A stretch of DNA of 64,000 bases, taken from an uncultured Clostridia bacterium. Its GTDB lineage: Bacteria; Bacillota; Clostridia; UMGS1810. The DNA is taken from assembly GCA_934500875.1 (NCBI GenBank), contig CAKSTL010000002.1, positions 160,987 to 224,986 on the forward strand, written 5' to 3'. The notes beneath the pieces were generated by a model. That model had not been told where the DNA came from. It ran no database searches and saw nothing but the letters and a program-made list of their open reading frames with translations. Positions 17,790 through 25,723 of this stretch are shown piece after piece (within the stretch, counting starts at the first letter, position 1; each line of letters begins with the position of its first letter). Made by a program: the position numbers and the translations under genes.

Positions 17790-18215
17790 ATGAAAAATGC
17801 ATATATTGCCGCTGCCGGAATTGCGGGCGGTTTTATTGTTTCCATGCTTGGCGGCTGGTCAAGCGCACTTGCAACGCTGATTGTTTTTATGGCGGTTGAT
17901 TATCTTACCGGGCTTATTGCCGCAGGAATTTTTAAAAAAAGCCCAAAAACAAAGTCGGGCGCATTGAACAGCTCGGTAGGATTTAAGGGGATTTTCAAAA
18001 AAATCGGTATTTTGTTTGTCGTGATGCTTGCATACCGTCTTGACATAACGGCAAACACAAATTTTGTTAAAAACTCTGTGATAATTGCGTATATCGTTAA
18101 CGAATTTTTATCCGTTACCGAAAATCTTGCGCTTATGGGTGTTTATATGCCGTCCGCCGTTACAAGGGCGATTGACGTGCTTCAAAGCAAAGAAAAAGGG
18201 GATGTGAAGGAATGA
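17790..18215 (+). CDS. Phage-type holin (phage_holin_4 / toxin-secretion holin family)
   Basis: A 141-aa membrane protein with hydrophobic segments at about residues 5-23, 25-45, 75-92 and 95-115. The ALATLIVFMAVDYLTGLIAA stretch and the middle KSGALNSSVGFKGIFKKIGIL loop are typical of the phage holin family 4. It would form membrane lesions that let the downstream amidase reach peptidoglycan. AGGAGG precedes ATG 17790 at a normal distance, and the gene overlaps the amidase by 4 bp. No other phage gene is nearby. Confidence 0.88.
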   Translation: MKNAYIAAAGIAGGFIVSMLGGWSSALATLIVFMAVDYLTGLIAAGIFKKSPKTKSGALNSSVGFKGIFKKIGILFVVMLAYRLDITANTNFVKNSVIIAYIVNEFLSVTENLALMGVYMPSAVTRAIDVLQSKEKGDVKE

Positions 18216-18901
18216 AAATTTTAATTGACGCAGGACATAATTTCAAAGATTTTGACACCGGCTGCGAAGGAAAAACTTCAAGAGAACAGGATTTGACGTT
18301 TGAAATAGCAAAAAAGCTGTATGATATTTTTGTCAAAAACGGACATAAGGCATATCTTACAAGGCGCTTAAAAACCGACGTTTTGGGCACGGGAACGGTA
18401 AATTCCAGTCTTTCAAAGCGTGCGCAAATCTGTAATGCGCTAAAGCCCGATTTGTTTTTGTCAATTCACACAAATTCGGGCGGCGGCACGGGCTGCGAGG
18501 CATATGTCTGTGATAAAAACTCAAAGGCATATGAATATGCAAAAAAATGCGTGCAGAAAATGCAGGACGCAGGAAGGATAAGCCGAGGCGTTAAGACGGC
18601 GAATTTTTATGTTCTTAAAAACACCTGCGTTCCGGCGGTGCTTTTTGAGGCGGGGTTTATTGACAATGAAAACGAGGAAAAGTGGCTTTGCGAAAACACT
18701 TCGGTTATTGCAAATGCGCTGTTTTCGGCGATTTGCCCCGAAAAAGAATATCCTTCGCCGAGCGAAGCGGTTGCGGTTATGCACAGGGTCGGCATTATAT
18801 CGGACACCGAAAAATGGTATAACGGTACGTGGACGGACGAGGATTTTAAGTGGCTGCTTAAAAAAACGGCGGCATATATTGACAGGACGGAAAAAATGTG
18901 A
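18212..18901 (+). CDS. N-acetylmuramoyl-L-alanine amidase (endolysin)
   Basis: A 229-aa Amidase_3 protein that cleaves the MurNAc-L-Ala bond in peptidoglycan. Zinc ligands can be read as His in IDAGHN, Glu in TSREQDLTFE, His in LSIHTNSGG and the catalytic Glu in LFEAGFIDNENEE. A short C-terminal tail (about residues 190-227, MHRVGIISDTEKWYNGTW...LLKKTAAYI) resembles a helical domain found at the end of clostridial phage endolysins. There is no signal peptide, so export would depend on the upstream holin, to which it is coupled by an ATGA overlap. The thiT promoter lies within its last codons. Confidence 0.9.
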   Translation: MKILIDAGHNFKDFDTGCEGKTSREQDLTFEIAKKLYDIFVKNGHKAYLTRRLKTDVLGTGTVNSSLSKRAQICNALKPDLFLSIHTNSGGGTGCEAYVCDKNSKAYEYAKKCVQKMQDAGRISRGVKTANFYVLKNTCVPAVLFEAGFIDNENEEKWLCENTSVIANALFSAICPEKEYPSPSEAVAVMHRVGIISDTEKWYNGTWTDEDFKWLLKKTAAYIDRTEKM

Positions 18902-18907
18902 TACAAT
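18879..18907 (+). promoter_or_regulatory. Promoter of the TPP riboswitch-thiT unit
   Basis: TTGACA (18879-18884) and TACAAT (18902-18907) have 17-bp spacing. The -35 box is inside the amidase coding region and the -10 box just past its stop, so thiT is transcribed separately from the lysis pair. Confidence 0.82.
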
Positions 18908-18908
18908 G

Positions 18909-19003
18909 TCGAAAAAGGGGAGCTTGCGGGGCAGGCTGAGAGTAAACGGTTGCGTTTTGACCCATAACCTGATTTGGATAATGCCAACGTAGGGAAATAC
19001 GTT
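18909..19003 (+). ncRNA. TPP (THI-box) riboswitch
   Basis: Conserved TPP aptamer blocks occur in order: GGGGAGC (18917-18923), GCAGGCTGAGAG (18931-18942), GACCC, ACCTGAT, GGATAATGCCAACGTAGGGAA (to about 18996). TPP binding should favour the downstream terminator and shut off thiT. Confidence 0.95.
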
Positions 19004-19021
19004 ATTTGCGGCGATTTGTCT

Positions 19022-19054
19022 GCGGCATACTCTTTTTGGGTATGCCGCTTTTTT
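19022..19054 (+). terminator. TPP-controlled terminator ahead of thiT
   Basis: GCGGCATAC (19022-19030) pairs perfectly with GTATGCCGC (19040-19048), followed by TTTTTT. It lies between the TPP aptamer and thiT and is the expression platform of the riboswitch. Confidence 0.9.
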
Positions 19055-19128
19055 AGGCATATGGGGGTGGCTTTCTTTCGGCTATCCTTAAAAACACCCG
19101 AAAATTTTTGAGAAAAGAGGAATCTTTT

Positions 19129-19704
19129 ATGAACAATGTAGGCAGTACGACAAAAAAACTTACAAACAGTGCGATAATGATTGCGCTTTCGCTTGTTTTA
19201 TCGTTTTGTGCGGTGTTTAAGGCGGCGAACGGCGGCGACGTTACAATCGGTTCTATGGTGCCGGTTATCATAATTTCGTTTATGTACAGCACAAAGTGGG
19301 GAATTTTTACTTCATTTATATACACTGTGCTCAATATGATTTTTAAACAGGTTGTAACCACGCTTCCGACAGAAGGCTTCGGCGCATATGCGCTTATGAT
19401 TATTCTCGATTATGTGCTTGCGTTCGGCGTTTTCGGTCTGGCAGGATTTTTCTACCGTCTTATGGGGTCTAAAAAGTGGGCAATGCCCGTTTCGGCTGCG
19501 ATAGTTACGTTTTTAAGATATTTGTCTCATTTTGCGGCCGGTATAATTCTTTGGGGTTCGTATGCGCCCGAGGGTCAGCCCGTTTGGATATATTCAATTT
19601 TATATAACGGCGCATATATGCTTCCCGAAATTATTATAACTACCGGCATTACTGCTATTTTAAGTGTTTGGGCAATTCCTTACATTATTAAAAATTTTAA
19701 GTAG
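19129..19704 (+). CDS. thiT: Energy-coupled thiamine transporter substrate-binding protein ThiT
   Basis: A 191-aa, very hydrophobic protein with about six membrane helices. It is the S component of an ECF transporter and binds thiamine before docking to a shared EcfAAT module encoded elsewhere. SLVLSFCAVFKAANGGDVTIGSMVP in the first third and LRYLSHFAAGIILWGSYAPEGQ further on match the ThiT pattern. The TPP riboswitch just upstream confirms the vitamin. I chose ATG 19129, after AGAGGA; the in-frame ATG at 19108 has no ribosome site. Confidence 0.94.
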   Translation: MNNVGSTTKKLTNSAIMIALSLVLSFCAVFKAANGGDVTIGSMVPVIIISFMYSTKWGIFTSFIYTVLNMIFKQVVTTLPTEGFGAYALMIILDYVLAFGVFGLAGFFYRLMGSKKWAMPVSAAIVTFLRYLSHFAAGIILWGSYAPEGQPVWIYSILYNGAYMLPEIIITTGITAILSVWAIPYIIKNFK

Positions 19705-19737
19705 TACATACAAATTCTTTTTGAAATTAAGTTTGAA

Positions 19738-19770
19738 AACCCGAGGGGCTTTAAGCACCTCGGGTTTTTA
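19738..19770 (+). terminator. Terminator after thiT
   Basis: AACCCGAGG pairs with CCTCGGGTT around a short CTTTAAGC stretch, followed by a T run. Between here and the mraZ promoter (19771-19918) is only AT-rich sequence with no gene I can see. Confidence 0.88.
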
Positions 19771-19918
19771 TTTGCATAAAATTACATTATTTTACATATA
19801 AAATCTGCGCATTTGTTTTATTTGCACAAAAAGTTATGACAAGCAGGGTGAGAATTGCCCGAAAAATTAAAAATTTTAATAAAATCTTATGAAATAAAAA
19901 ATTTTTTTAAAAAAAGTA

Positions 19919-19994
19919 TTGCAATTTCATTACAATTGGGTTAAAATTTACTTAAAAGTGGAGATAAGTGTGTCAAAGTGGAGTATTGTGGAAG
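19919..19994 (+). promoter_or_regulatory. mraZ promoter with four tandem MraZ-type boxes
   Basis: The promoter is TTGCAA (19919-19924), 17 bp, TAAAAT (19942-19947). From 19955 to 19994 follow four units with an exact 10-bp period: AAAGTGGAGA, TAAGTGTGTC, AAAGTGGAGT, ATTGTGGAAG. GTG-centred direct repeats are the known binding pattern of MraZ, which represses its own dcw operon. The boxes begin about at the transcription start, a good place for repression. Confidence 0.8.
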
Positions 19995-20027
19995 AAAAAC
20001 ATTAAATTGCGAAAGGGCGGTGAGTAG

Positions 20028-20462
20028 ATGTCTTACGATTTCAGCGGAGAATATCAGCACAGTGTTGACGTAAAGGGAAGAATGATTGTTCCCTCAAAGT
20101 TCAGAGAAACGCTCGGCGACAGCTTTATGGTTACAAGAGGTCTTGACAACTGTCTTTTTGTATATCCCAAAGAAGCGTGGGAGGCATTTACGCAAAAGCT
20201 TAAACAGCTGCCCATTTCTAACACCAATGCACGCCAGTTTGTAAGATTTTTCTTATCCGGCGCTGTTGAATGTGAGCTTGACAAACAAGGAAGAATTCTT
20301 ATTCCGCAAAATCTTCGTGCCTATGCGAAAATCAGCAAGGACGTTTCGGTTATCGGAGTAGGCGAGCGTGCCGAAATATGGGACAGCGAGCAGTGGAACG
20401 GCTACAACGGAAGTATTTCGCCGGACGAAGTGGCGGCAAATATGGAATCGCTTGGAATATAG
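20028..20462 (+). CDS. mraZ: Transcriptional regulator MraZ
   Basis: A 144-aa protein with two AbrB-like swapped-hairpin units. The first is GEYQHSVDVKGRMIVPSKFR (residues about 6-25) and the second GAVECELDKQGRILIPQNLR (about 83-102), each with the DxKGR/DxQGR hallmark. MraZ forms a ring-shaped oligomer that binds GTG-type direct repeats such as those at 19955-19994 and controls the dcw cluster. GGGCGG precedes ATG 20028. It is the first gene of the cluster. Confidence 0.95.
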   Translation: MSYDFSGEYQHSVDVKGRMIVPSKFRETLGDSFMVTRGLDNCLFVYPKEAWEAFTQKLKQLPISNTNARQFVRFFLSGAVECELDKQGRILIPQNLRAYAKISKDVSVIGVGERAEIWDSEQWNGYNGSISPDEVAANMESLGI

Positions 20463-20471
20463 GTGGAAAAA

Positions 20472-21404
20472 TTGGAATTTAAACATATCTCTGTTCTTTT
20501 AAACGAGTCGGTTGACGCACTCGGCATTAAAAAAGACGGCATCTATGCTGACGGAACTTTGGGCGGCGGCGGTCACAGCGAAAAAATTCTTGAAAAGCTT
20601 TCCGGCAAGGGGCTTTTGATAGGGATTGACCGTGACATTGAGGCAATCTGCGCTGCTAAGGAGCGTCTTAAAAATTACACCAACGTTATCTACGAAAACA
20701 CTAATTTCAAAAACATCAAAGAAATTCTTGCAAAAAACAAAATAGACGGTATCAACGGCGCTGTGCTTGACCTTGGCGTTTCGTCGTATCAGCTTGACAA
20801 CGCCGAAAGGGGCTTTGGCTATACCTCGGACGCAAGGCTGGATATGCGTATGGATACGTCTGCGCCTCTTGACGCATACTGCGTTGTGAATACATACAGC
20901 GAAGAGGAGCTTGCAAAAATTTTTTTTGAATACGGTGAGGAGCGGTTTTCAAGAAAAATTGCGGCGGAAATTGTAAAAAGGCGGAGCAAGAGGCCGATTG
21001 AAACGACAGGCGAGCTTTCCAATCTTATTAAAGGGTGTATTCCGCAAAGGACGGTTAAAAAAGGGTCGCACCCCGCAAAACGTGTTTTTCAGGCAATAAG
21101 AATTGAGGTTAACGGCGAGCTTTCGGGTTTGTCCGAGGCGATTTGCGATTTTTTCGATTGTTTAAAATGCGGCGGACGGCTTTCGGTTATAAGCTTTCAT
21201 TCGCTTGAGGACAGAATTGTAAAAAATACGTTTGCAAACCTTGCAAAAGGGTGCATTTGCCCCAAAGATTTTCCCGTATGCGTGTGCGGAAGAAAACCTT
21301 TGGGAAAGATTATCACAAGAAAGGCAATTATCCCGTCGGAGGGCGAAATTGAGACAAACAGGCGTTCAAAGAGCGCAAAACTGCGTGTTATAGAAAAACT
21401 TTAG
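20472..21404 (+). CDS. rsmH: 16S rRNA (cytosine1402-N4)-methyltransferase RsmH
   Basis: RsmH (MraW) N4-methylates C1402 of 16S rRNA using SAM. The roughly 310-aa product has DGTLGGGGHSEKIL (SAM loop), DLGVSSYQLDNAERGF, KKGSHPAKRVFQAIRIEVN and SVISFHSLEDRIVK, all family signatures. Candidate starts are GTG 20463, which abuts the mraZ stop, and TTG 20472, five bases after GGTGG. The latter gives the usual MEFKHISVLL opening and is preferred. Confidence 0.94.
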   Translation: MEFKHISVLLNESVDALGIKKDGIYADGTLGGGGHSEKILEKLSGKGLLIGIDRDIEAICAAKERLKNYTNVIYENTNFKNIKEILAKNKIDGINGAVLDLGVSSYQLDNAERGFGYTSDARLDMRMDTSAPLDAYCVVNTYSEEELAKIFFEYGEERFSRKIAAEIVKRRSKRPIETTGELSNLIKGCIPQRTVKKGSHPAKRVFQAIRIEVNGELSGLSEAICDFFDCLKCGGRLSVISFHSLEDRIVKNTFANLAKGCICPKDFPVCVCGRKPLGKIITRKAIIPSEGEIETNRRSKSAKLRVIEKL

Positions 21405-21442
21405 GATAAAGGTAAAAACAAAAGGCGGTGCGAAAGATAAAA

Positions 21443-21943
21443 ATGAGTAAATACTATTATACCAACGGCTCATCGGCATACAGCTTGGATAAATACGATA
21501 TTGAAAATTACTATACAAAAAAACGCATAAACGAGGAGGAGGCAAAAAAAGCAAGGGCTGTAAGAAGTGCAAAACTGAGAATGAGAACAATTGCGGCGAT
21601 ACTGGCGGTTTTTGCCGTTGCGTGCACAATTCTTTACAGAAACGTTGCAATAATCGAAGCGTCCACCGAGGCGCAGCAGCTTGAAGAAAAGCTTACAACG
21701 CTTCAGGCGGCGAACACAAAGTTAAATTACGAGCTGAAAAAAGAAGTTGACCTTAAAAAGGTTGAAGAAATTGCAACGACAAAGCTTGGTATGAAACGCC
21801 CCGACAAGCATCAGACGGTTTATGTGGACGTTACCCAGAAAAACTATGCAGAGGTTAAAAACAGCACCGCAGACAAAACCTTAAGCGGCACATTCAGCGT
21901 TATAAAGCAAAAGGTAATCAATGTTTTGGAATATTTACAATAG
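21443..21943 (+). CDS. FtsL-like cell division protein
   Basis: A 166-aa bitopic membrane protein. It has a basic cytoplasmic N-terminus (residues 1-48), one membrane helix (about 49-70, TIAAILAVFAVACTILYRN), then a coiled coil with heptads (about 75-110, EASTEAQQLEEKLTTLQAAN) ending in an EIATTKLGMKRPD motif typical of FtsL/DivIC-type proteins. Position between rsmH and the class B PBP is that of ftsL. Sequence alone is weak in this family; the call rests on topology and position. ATG 21443 is preferred over GTG 21428. Confidence 0.8.
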   Translation: MSKYYYTNGSSAYSLDKYDIENYYTKKRINEEEAKKARAVRSAKLRMRTIAAILAVFAVACTILYRNVAIIEASTEAQQLEEKLTTLQAANTKLNYELKKEVDLKKVEEIATTKLGMKRPDKHQTVYVDVTQKNYAEVKNSTADKTLSGTFSVIKQKVINVLEYLQ

Positions 21944-21962
21944 TTTTTAAATAAGTTTAATT

Positions 21963-22010
21963 AGGAGTAAAAGGAAATTCTTATAAGGATTGTTCTTTAC
22001 TCCTTTAGTG
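21963..22010 (+). terminator. Possible attenuator hairpin between ftsL and the PBP gene
   Basis: AGGAGTAAA (21963-21971) pairs perfectly with TTTACTCCT (21996-22004) around a 24-base loop. The T run after it is poor (TTAGTGTTATTTTA), so it may be a weak attenuator or an mRNA-processing hairpin rather than a full terminator. Confidence 0.4.
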
Positions 22011-22054
22011 TTATTTTATGAAGATAAAAAATTTGCCGGAACAGAGGAATTTAA

Positions 22055-24238
22055 ATGTCGAAAAAATCAAAACTAACACTCGGAAAGCGCTCGGTTTTTA
22101 TTCTTTTTGCATTTTGCGCAACATTTTTTGCACTGGTGCTGCGAATAGGCTGGGTGCAGTTTGTGGACGGCAGTTCTTTGCAGCAAAAGGCTGTGGAGCA
22201 GCAGACAAAGGATAAGGTTATAAGTTCTAAAAGAGGCACTATATATGACAGAAATATGAAGGCGCTGGCGCAGAGTGCGTCGGTTGATACGGTTTGCGCA
22301 ACCCCGAGGGAGATTGCCGAGGGAAAGAACACCGATAAGGTTGCGTCCGACCTTGCGCAGATTCTTGATATGGAAAAAGAGGACGTTTTAAAAATTATTA
22401 CAAAAAAGTCGTCCTATGAAATACTTAAAAGAAAAATAGACCCCGAGCAGTCGCAGAAGATAAGGGAGCTTAACTATAAGGGAATTTATCTTACCGAGGA
22501 TTCAAAAAGATATTACCCTTACGGAAATTTTGCGTCGCACGTTATAGGGTTTGTCGGCTCGGATAATCAGGGCTTAAACGGCATTGAAATGGTGTACGAC
22601 AAGTATCTTAAGGGCGAGCCCGGAAGAATTATCACCGCAAAAAATGCGCTCGGAAGCGATATGCCGTACAAGTATGAAAAATACATAAACGCACAAAACG
22701 GCGTTAACGTTGTTCTGACAATAGACGAAGTTATTCAGCATTTCGCCGAAAAAGAGCTTGAGGCGGCGGTTGAAAAATACAACGTCAAAAACGGTGCGGC
22801 GTGCATTGTTATGAATGCGAAAACGGGCGAAATTTATGCAATGGCTACCAAGCCCGATTATGATTTGAATTCGCCGTTTACGCTTAACAATCAGGCGGAT
22901 ATTGACACTATGAACTCTCTTTCGGGAGATGAAAAAACAAAGTTTTTTAACGAGGCGTGCAACAAAATGTGGCGTAACAAGGCGGTTTGCGATACCTACG
23001 AGCCGGGTTCTACGTTTAAAACATTTGTTACCGCAATGGCGATTGAGGAAAATGTTGTAAAAGACAACGACACATTTAACTGCCCGGGTTATCACAAGGT
23101 GGGAAAACACACAATAAGGTGCCACAAGGTATCGGGACACGGCACCGAAACGTTTGTTGAGGGCGTAAGAAATTCGTGCAACCCTGTTTTTATGATGGTT
23201 GGCGCAAGGGTTGGAACTGCAAATTTCAAAAAATATTATAACCGTTTCGGATTTTCCGAAACAACCGGATTTGAACTTCCCGGTGAGGCGAAAGGTGTGT
23301 TCTTTTCAGACGAACGCTTTAACGAAACGGAGCTTGCCACAAGCTCATTCGGACAGGGATTTAACATTACTCCCCTGCAGCTTGTAACTGCGCTTACCGC
23401 AATTACAAACGACGGAAAAATGGTGCGTCCGAGAATTGTAAAAGAGCTTACCGATGACACGGGAAAGGTTATAAAAAGCTTTGAGCCTGAAATTATAAGA
23501 GATGTTATTTCGGCAGACACCGCAAAAAAGGTGCGTGAAATTTTGGAGAGCGTTGTTTCGGAGGGTACTGCGAAAAACGCTTATATAAGAGGAATGAGGG
23601 TTGCCGGAAAAACCGGAACGAGTGAAAAAATTCCGAGGGGAAGCAGAAAATACATAGCTTCGTTTCTTGGATTTGCACCTGCAAACAATCCTGAAATTAT
23701 CGGTCTTGTAGTGCTTGACGAGCCGCCTGCGGACGGTCTTTATATGGGCGGTCAGATTGCGGCGCCGACGTTCCAGAAAATTTTTGACGCAACCTTAAGA
23801 TATCTTAACATTGACCCGCAGTACACCGCAGATGAGCTTACTCAGGCGGAAACAACGGTTCCTAATGTTGAGGGCCTTTCGGTAAAGGACGCAGAAATTA
23901 AGTTTGACGGCGCAGGGCTTTACTACAAAATTGTAGGAAACGGCGACAGCATAATTTCGCAGACGCCGAAGGGCGGAGTGATTGTGCAGACCGAATCAAC
24001 CGTAATGCTGTATACCGAAGAATCGGCGGCAAACGAGGTTGAAGTGCCGAGCGTTGTGGGAAAATCCATTGCCGAGGCAAACAGAATTCTTACAAACGCA
24101 AAGCTTAACGTTAAAATAACGGGTCTTGCCGAAAGCGGCGGCGAAACATATGTAGGTTCGCAGTCGCCCGAAGCGGGAGAAAAGGTTTCTTCGGGAACGG
24201 TTGTTACCGTGGAGGCGCTTTACAAAAACGTACATTAA
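22055..24238 (+). CDS. Class B penicillin-binding protein with two PASTA domains (FtsI/SpoVD type)
   Basis: A 727-aa peptidoglycan transpeptidase for division septum or spore cortex. There is one N-terminal membrane helix (residues about 12-33), then the PBP dimerization domain. The transpeptidase domain has Ser319-Thr-Phe-Lys322, the SCN motif in RNSCNPVF and KTGTSE at about 519-524. Two PASTA domains follow (about 600-655, VPNVEGLSVKDAE, and 662-724, VPSVVGKSIAEA). Two PASTA units favour an FtsI/PbpB role, but SpoVD cannot be excluded. ATG 22055 follows AGAGGAA. Confidence 0.93.
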   Translation: MSKKSKLTLGKRSVFILFAFCATFFALVLRIGWVQFVDGSSLQQKAVEQQTKDKVISSKRGTIYDRNMKALAQSASVDTVCATPREIAEGKNTDKVASDLAQILDMEKEDVLKIITKKSSYEILKRKIDPEQSQKIRELNYKGIYLTEDSKRYYPYGNFASHVIGFVGSDNQGLNGIEMVYDKYLKGEPGRIITAKNALGSDMPYKYEKYINAQNGVNVVLTIDEVIQHFAEKELEAAVEKYNVKNGAACIVMNAKTGEIYAMATKPDYDLNSPFTLNNQADIDTMNSLSGDEKTKFFNEACNKMWRNKAVCDTYEPGSTFKTFVTAMAIEENVVKDNDTFNCPGYHKVGKHTIRCHKVSGHGTETFVEGVRNSCNPVFMMVGARVGTANFKKYYNRFGFSETTGFELPGEAKGVFFSDERFNETELATSSFGQGFNITPLQLVTALTAITNDGKMVRPRIVKELTDDTGKVIKSFEPEIIRDVISADTAKKVREILESVVSEGTAKNAYIRGMRVAGKTGTSEKIPRGSRKYIASFLGFAPANNPEIIGLVVLDEPPADGLYMGGQIAAPTFQKIFDATLRYLNIDPQYTADELTQAETTVPNVEGLSVKDAEIKFDGAGLYYKIVGNGDSIISQTPKGGVIVQTESTVMLYTEESAANEVEVPSVVGKSIAEANRILTNAKLNVKITGLAESGGETYVGSQSPEAGEKVSSGTVVTVEALYKNVH

Positions 24239-24268
24239 AATCACAAACAGCGAAAGGGTGAATTTATT

Positions 24269-25723
24269 TTGAGGCTTACTGACCTTATTAAAGATTTAAA
24301 CATTTTAAAAATTAACGGAAATTCCGATATCGGTATAAACAAAATAGAATACGACTCAAGAAAGGTTACGCAAAACGACGTTTTTGTTGCGGTAAGAGGT
24401 TATAAAACCGACGGTCACAAATACATTGAGCAGGCGGTTAAAAACGGCGCTGCGGCGGTTATTGCCGAGGAGCATACCGAAAATATCAAAGTGTGCGAAA
24501 TTATTGTTGACAACACAAGACGTGCGCTGTCGGCTGCCGCTGCTGCGTATTACGGCGAGCCGGCAAAGAAAATGAAGCTTATCGGCATAACCGGCACAAA
24601 CGGAAAAACCACAACCACGTATCTTGTAAAATCCATACTCGAATTTGCGGGTCACAAAGTGGGGCTTATAGGCACAAACCAAAATATGATTGGCGCAAAC
24701 GTTATGCCGACAGAGCACACAACTCCCGAATCGCTTGAGCTGCAAAAGCTTTTTGCGGATATGGTATCGTCAGGCGTTGAATACTGCGTTATGGAGGTTT
24801 CGTCGCACTCGCTCTGTCTTGACAGAGTTTATGGCAATCCGTTTTATATCGGCGCATTTACAAACCTTACGCAGGACCATCTTGATTTTCACAAGACTAT
24901 GAACGAATACGCAAAGGCAAAGTCAATTTTGTTTACAATGTGCGAAAGAGCGGTTGTCAATGCGGACGATTCTTATGTGAAAGAGGTTTTGGGCGGCGCA
25001 GGCTGCAAGGTTGTTAAATACGGCATTGATAAAAAGAGTGATATTTGCGCAAAAAATATAAAATACAATCAAAGAGGAGTGCTCTTTGAGGTTGAAACAC
25101 CGTTCGGAAATGAAAATATCCGCCTTGACATACCCGGAAGATTTTCGGTTTACAATGCGCTTTGCGCCATAGGCATATGCCAGGCGACGGGGATAGGAAT
25201 TTCGGACATTGCAAAGGCTCTTATCCTTGCAAAGGGCGTTAAGGGGAGGGCAGAGGTTGTAAATATTCCCACAGATTACACTGTTATGATTGACTATGCC
25301 CACACGCCCGACGGATTGGAAAATATTATAAAAACCGTAAAAGGCTTTTCAAAGGGAAGAGTTATAACCGTTTTCGGCTGCGGCGGCGACAGAGATGCGG
25401 CAAAACGTCCCAAAATGGGCAAAATTGCGGGCGAGCTTTCTGATTTTTGCGTTGTTACAAGCGATAATCCGAGAACGGAAAATCCGCAGCTGATTATAGA
25501 CGATATACTAAAGGGTATGACGGAATTTAAAGAAAAATATACTGCAATATGCGACCGCACCGAGGCTATTGAATATGCAATGCGCTTTGCAAAGGCAAAC
25601 GATGTGATAATTCTTGCGGGAAAAGGTCACGAAACATACCAGATTTTGAAGGATAAAACAATCCACTATGACGAACGTGAAATTGTAAGGGATATTTTGG
25701 CAAAAATAAATTCGGAGGCTTAA
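24269..25723 (+). CDS. murE: UDP-MurNAc-L-Ala-D-Glu:meso-DAP ligase MurE
   Basis: MurE adds the third residue to the peptidoglycan stem. The 484-aa protein has the Mur-ligase ATP loop GITGTNGKTTTTYLVKS, TQDHLDFHKTM and, late, SDNPRTENP. The DNPR motif is the one associated with meso-diaminopimelate selection, rather than the lysine-type variants, so the wall is probably DAP-type. The start is TTG 24269, eight bases after AAGGGTG. The murF start codon follows its stop directly. Confidence 0.95.
   Translation: MRLTDLIKDLNILKINGNSDIGINKIEYDSRKVTQNDVFVAVRGYKTDGHKYIEQAVKNGAAAVIAEEHTENIKVCEIIVDNTRRALSAAAAAYYGEPAKKMKLIGITGTNGKTTTTYLVKSILEFAGHKVGLIGTNQNMIGANVMPTEHTTPESLELQKLFADMVSSGVEYCVMEVSSHSLCLDRVYGNPFYIGAFTNLTQDHLDFHKTMNEYAKAKSILFTMCERAVVNADDSYVKEVLGGAGCKVVKYGIDKKSDICAKNIKYNQRGVLFEVETPFGNENIRLDIPGRFSVYNALCAIGICQATGIGISDIAKALILAKGVKGRAEVVNIPTDYTVMIDYAHTPDGLENIIKTVKGFSKGRVITVFGCGGDRDAAKRPKMGKIAGELSDFCVVTSDNPRTENPQLIIDDILKGMTEFKEKYTAICDRTEAIEYAMRFAKANDVIILAGKGHETYQILKDKTIHYDEREIVRDILAKINSEA

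Noticed and set aside
22018..22215. 65-aa ORF overlapping the start of the PBP gene
   Set aside because: A shadow frame of the true gene at 22055, which has an AGAGGAA ribosome site and full domain structure.
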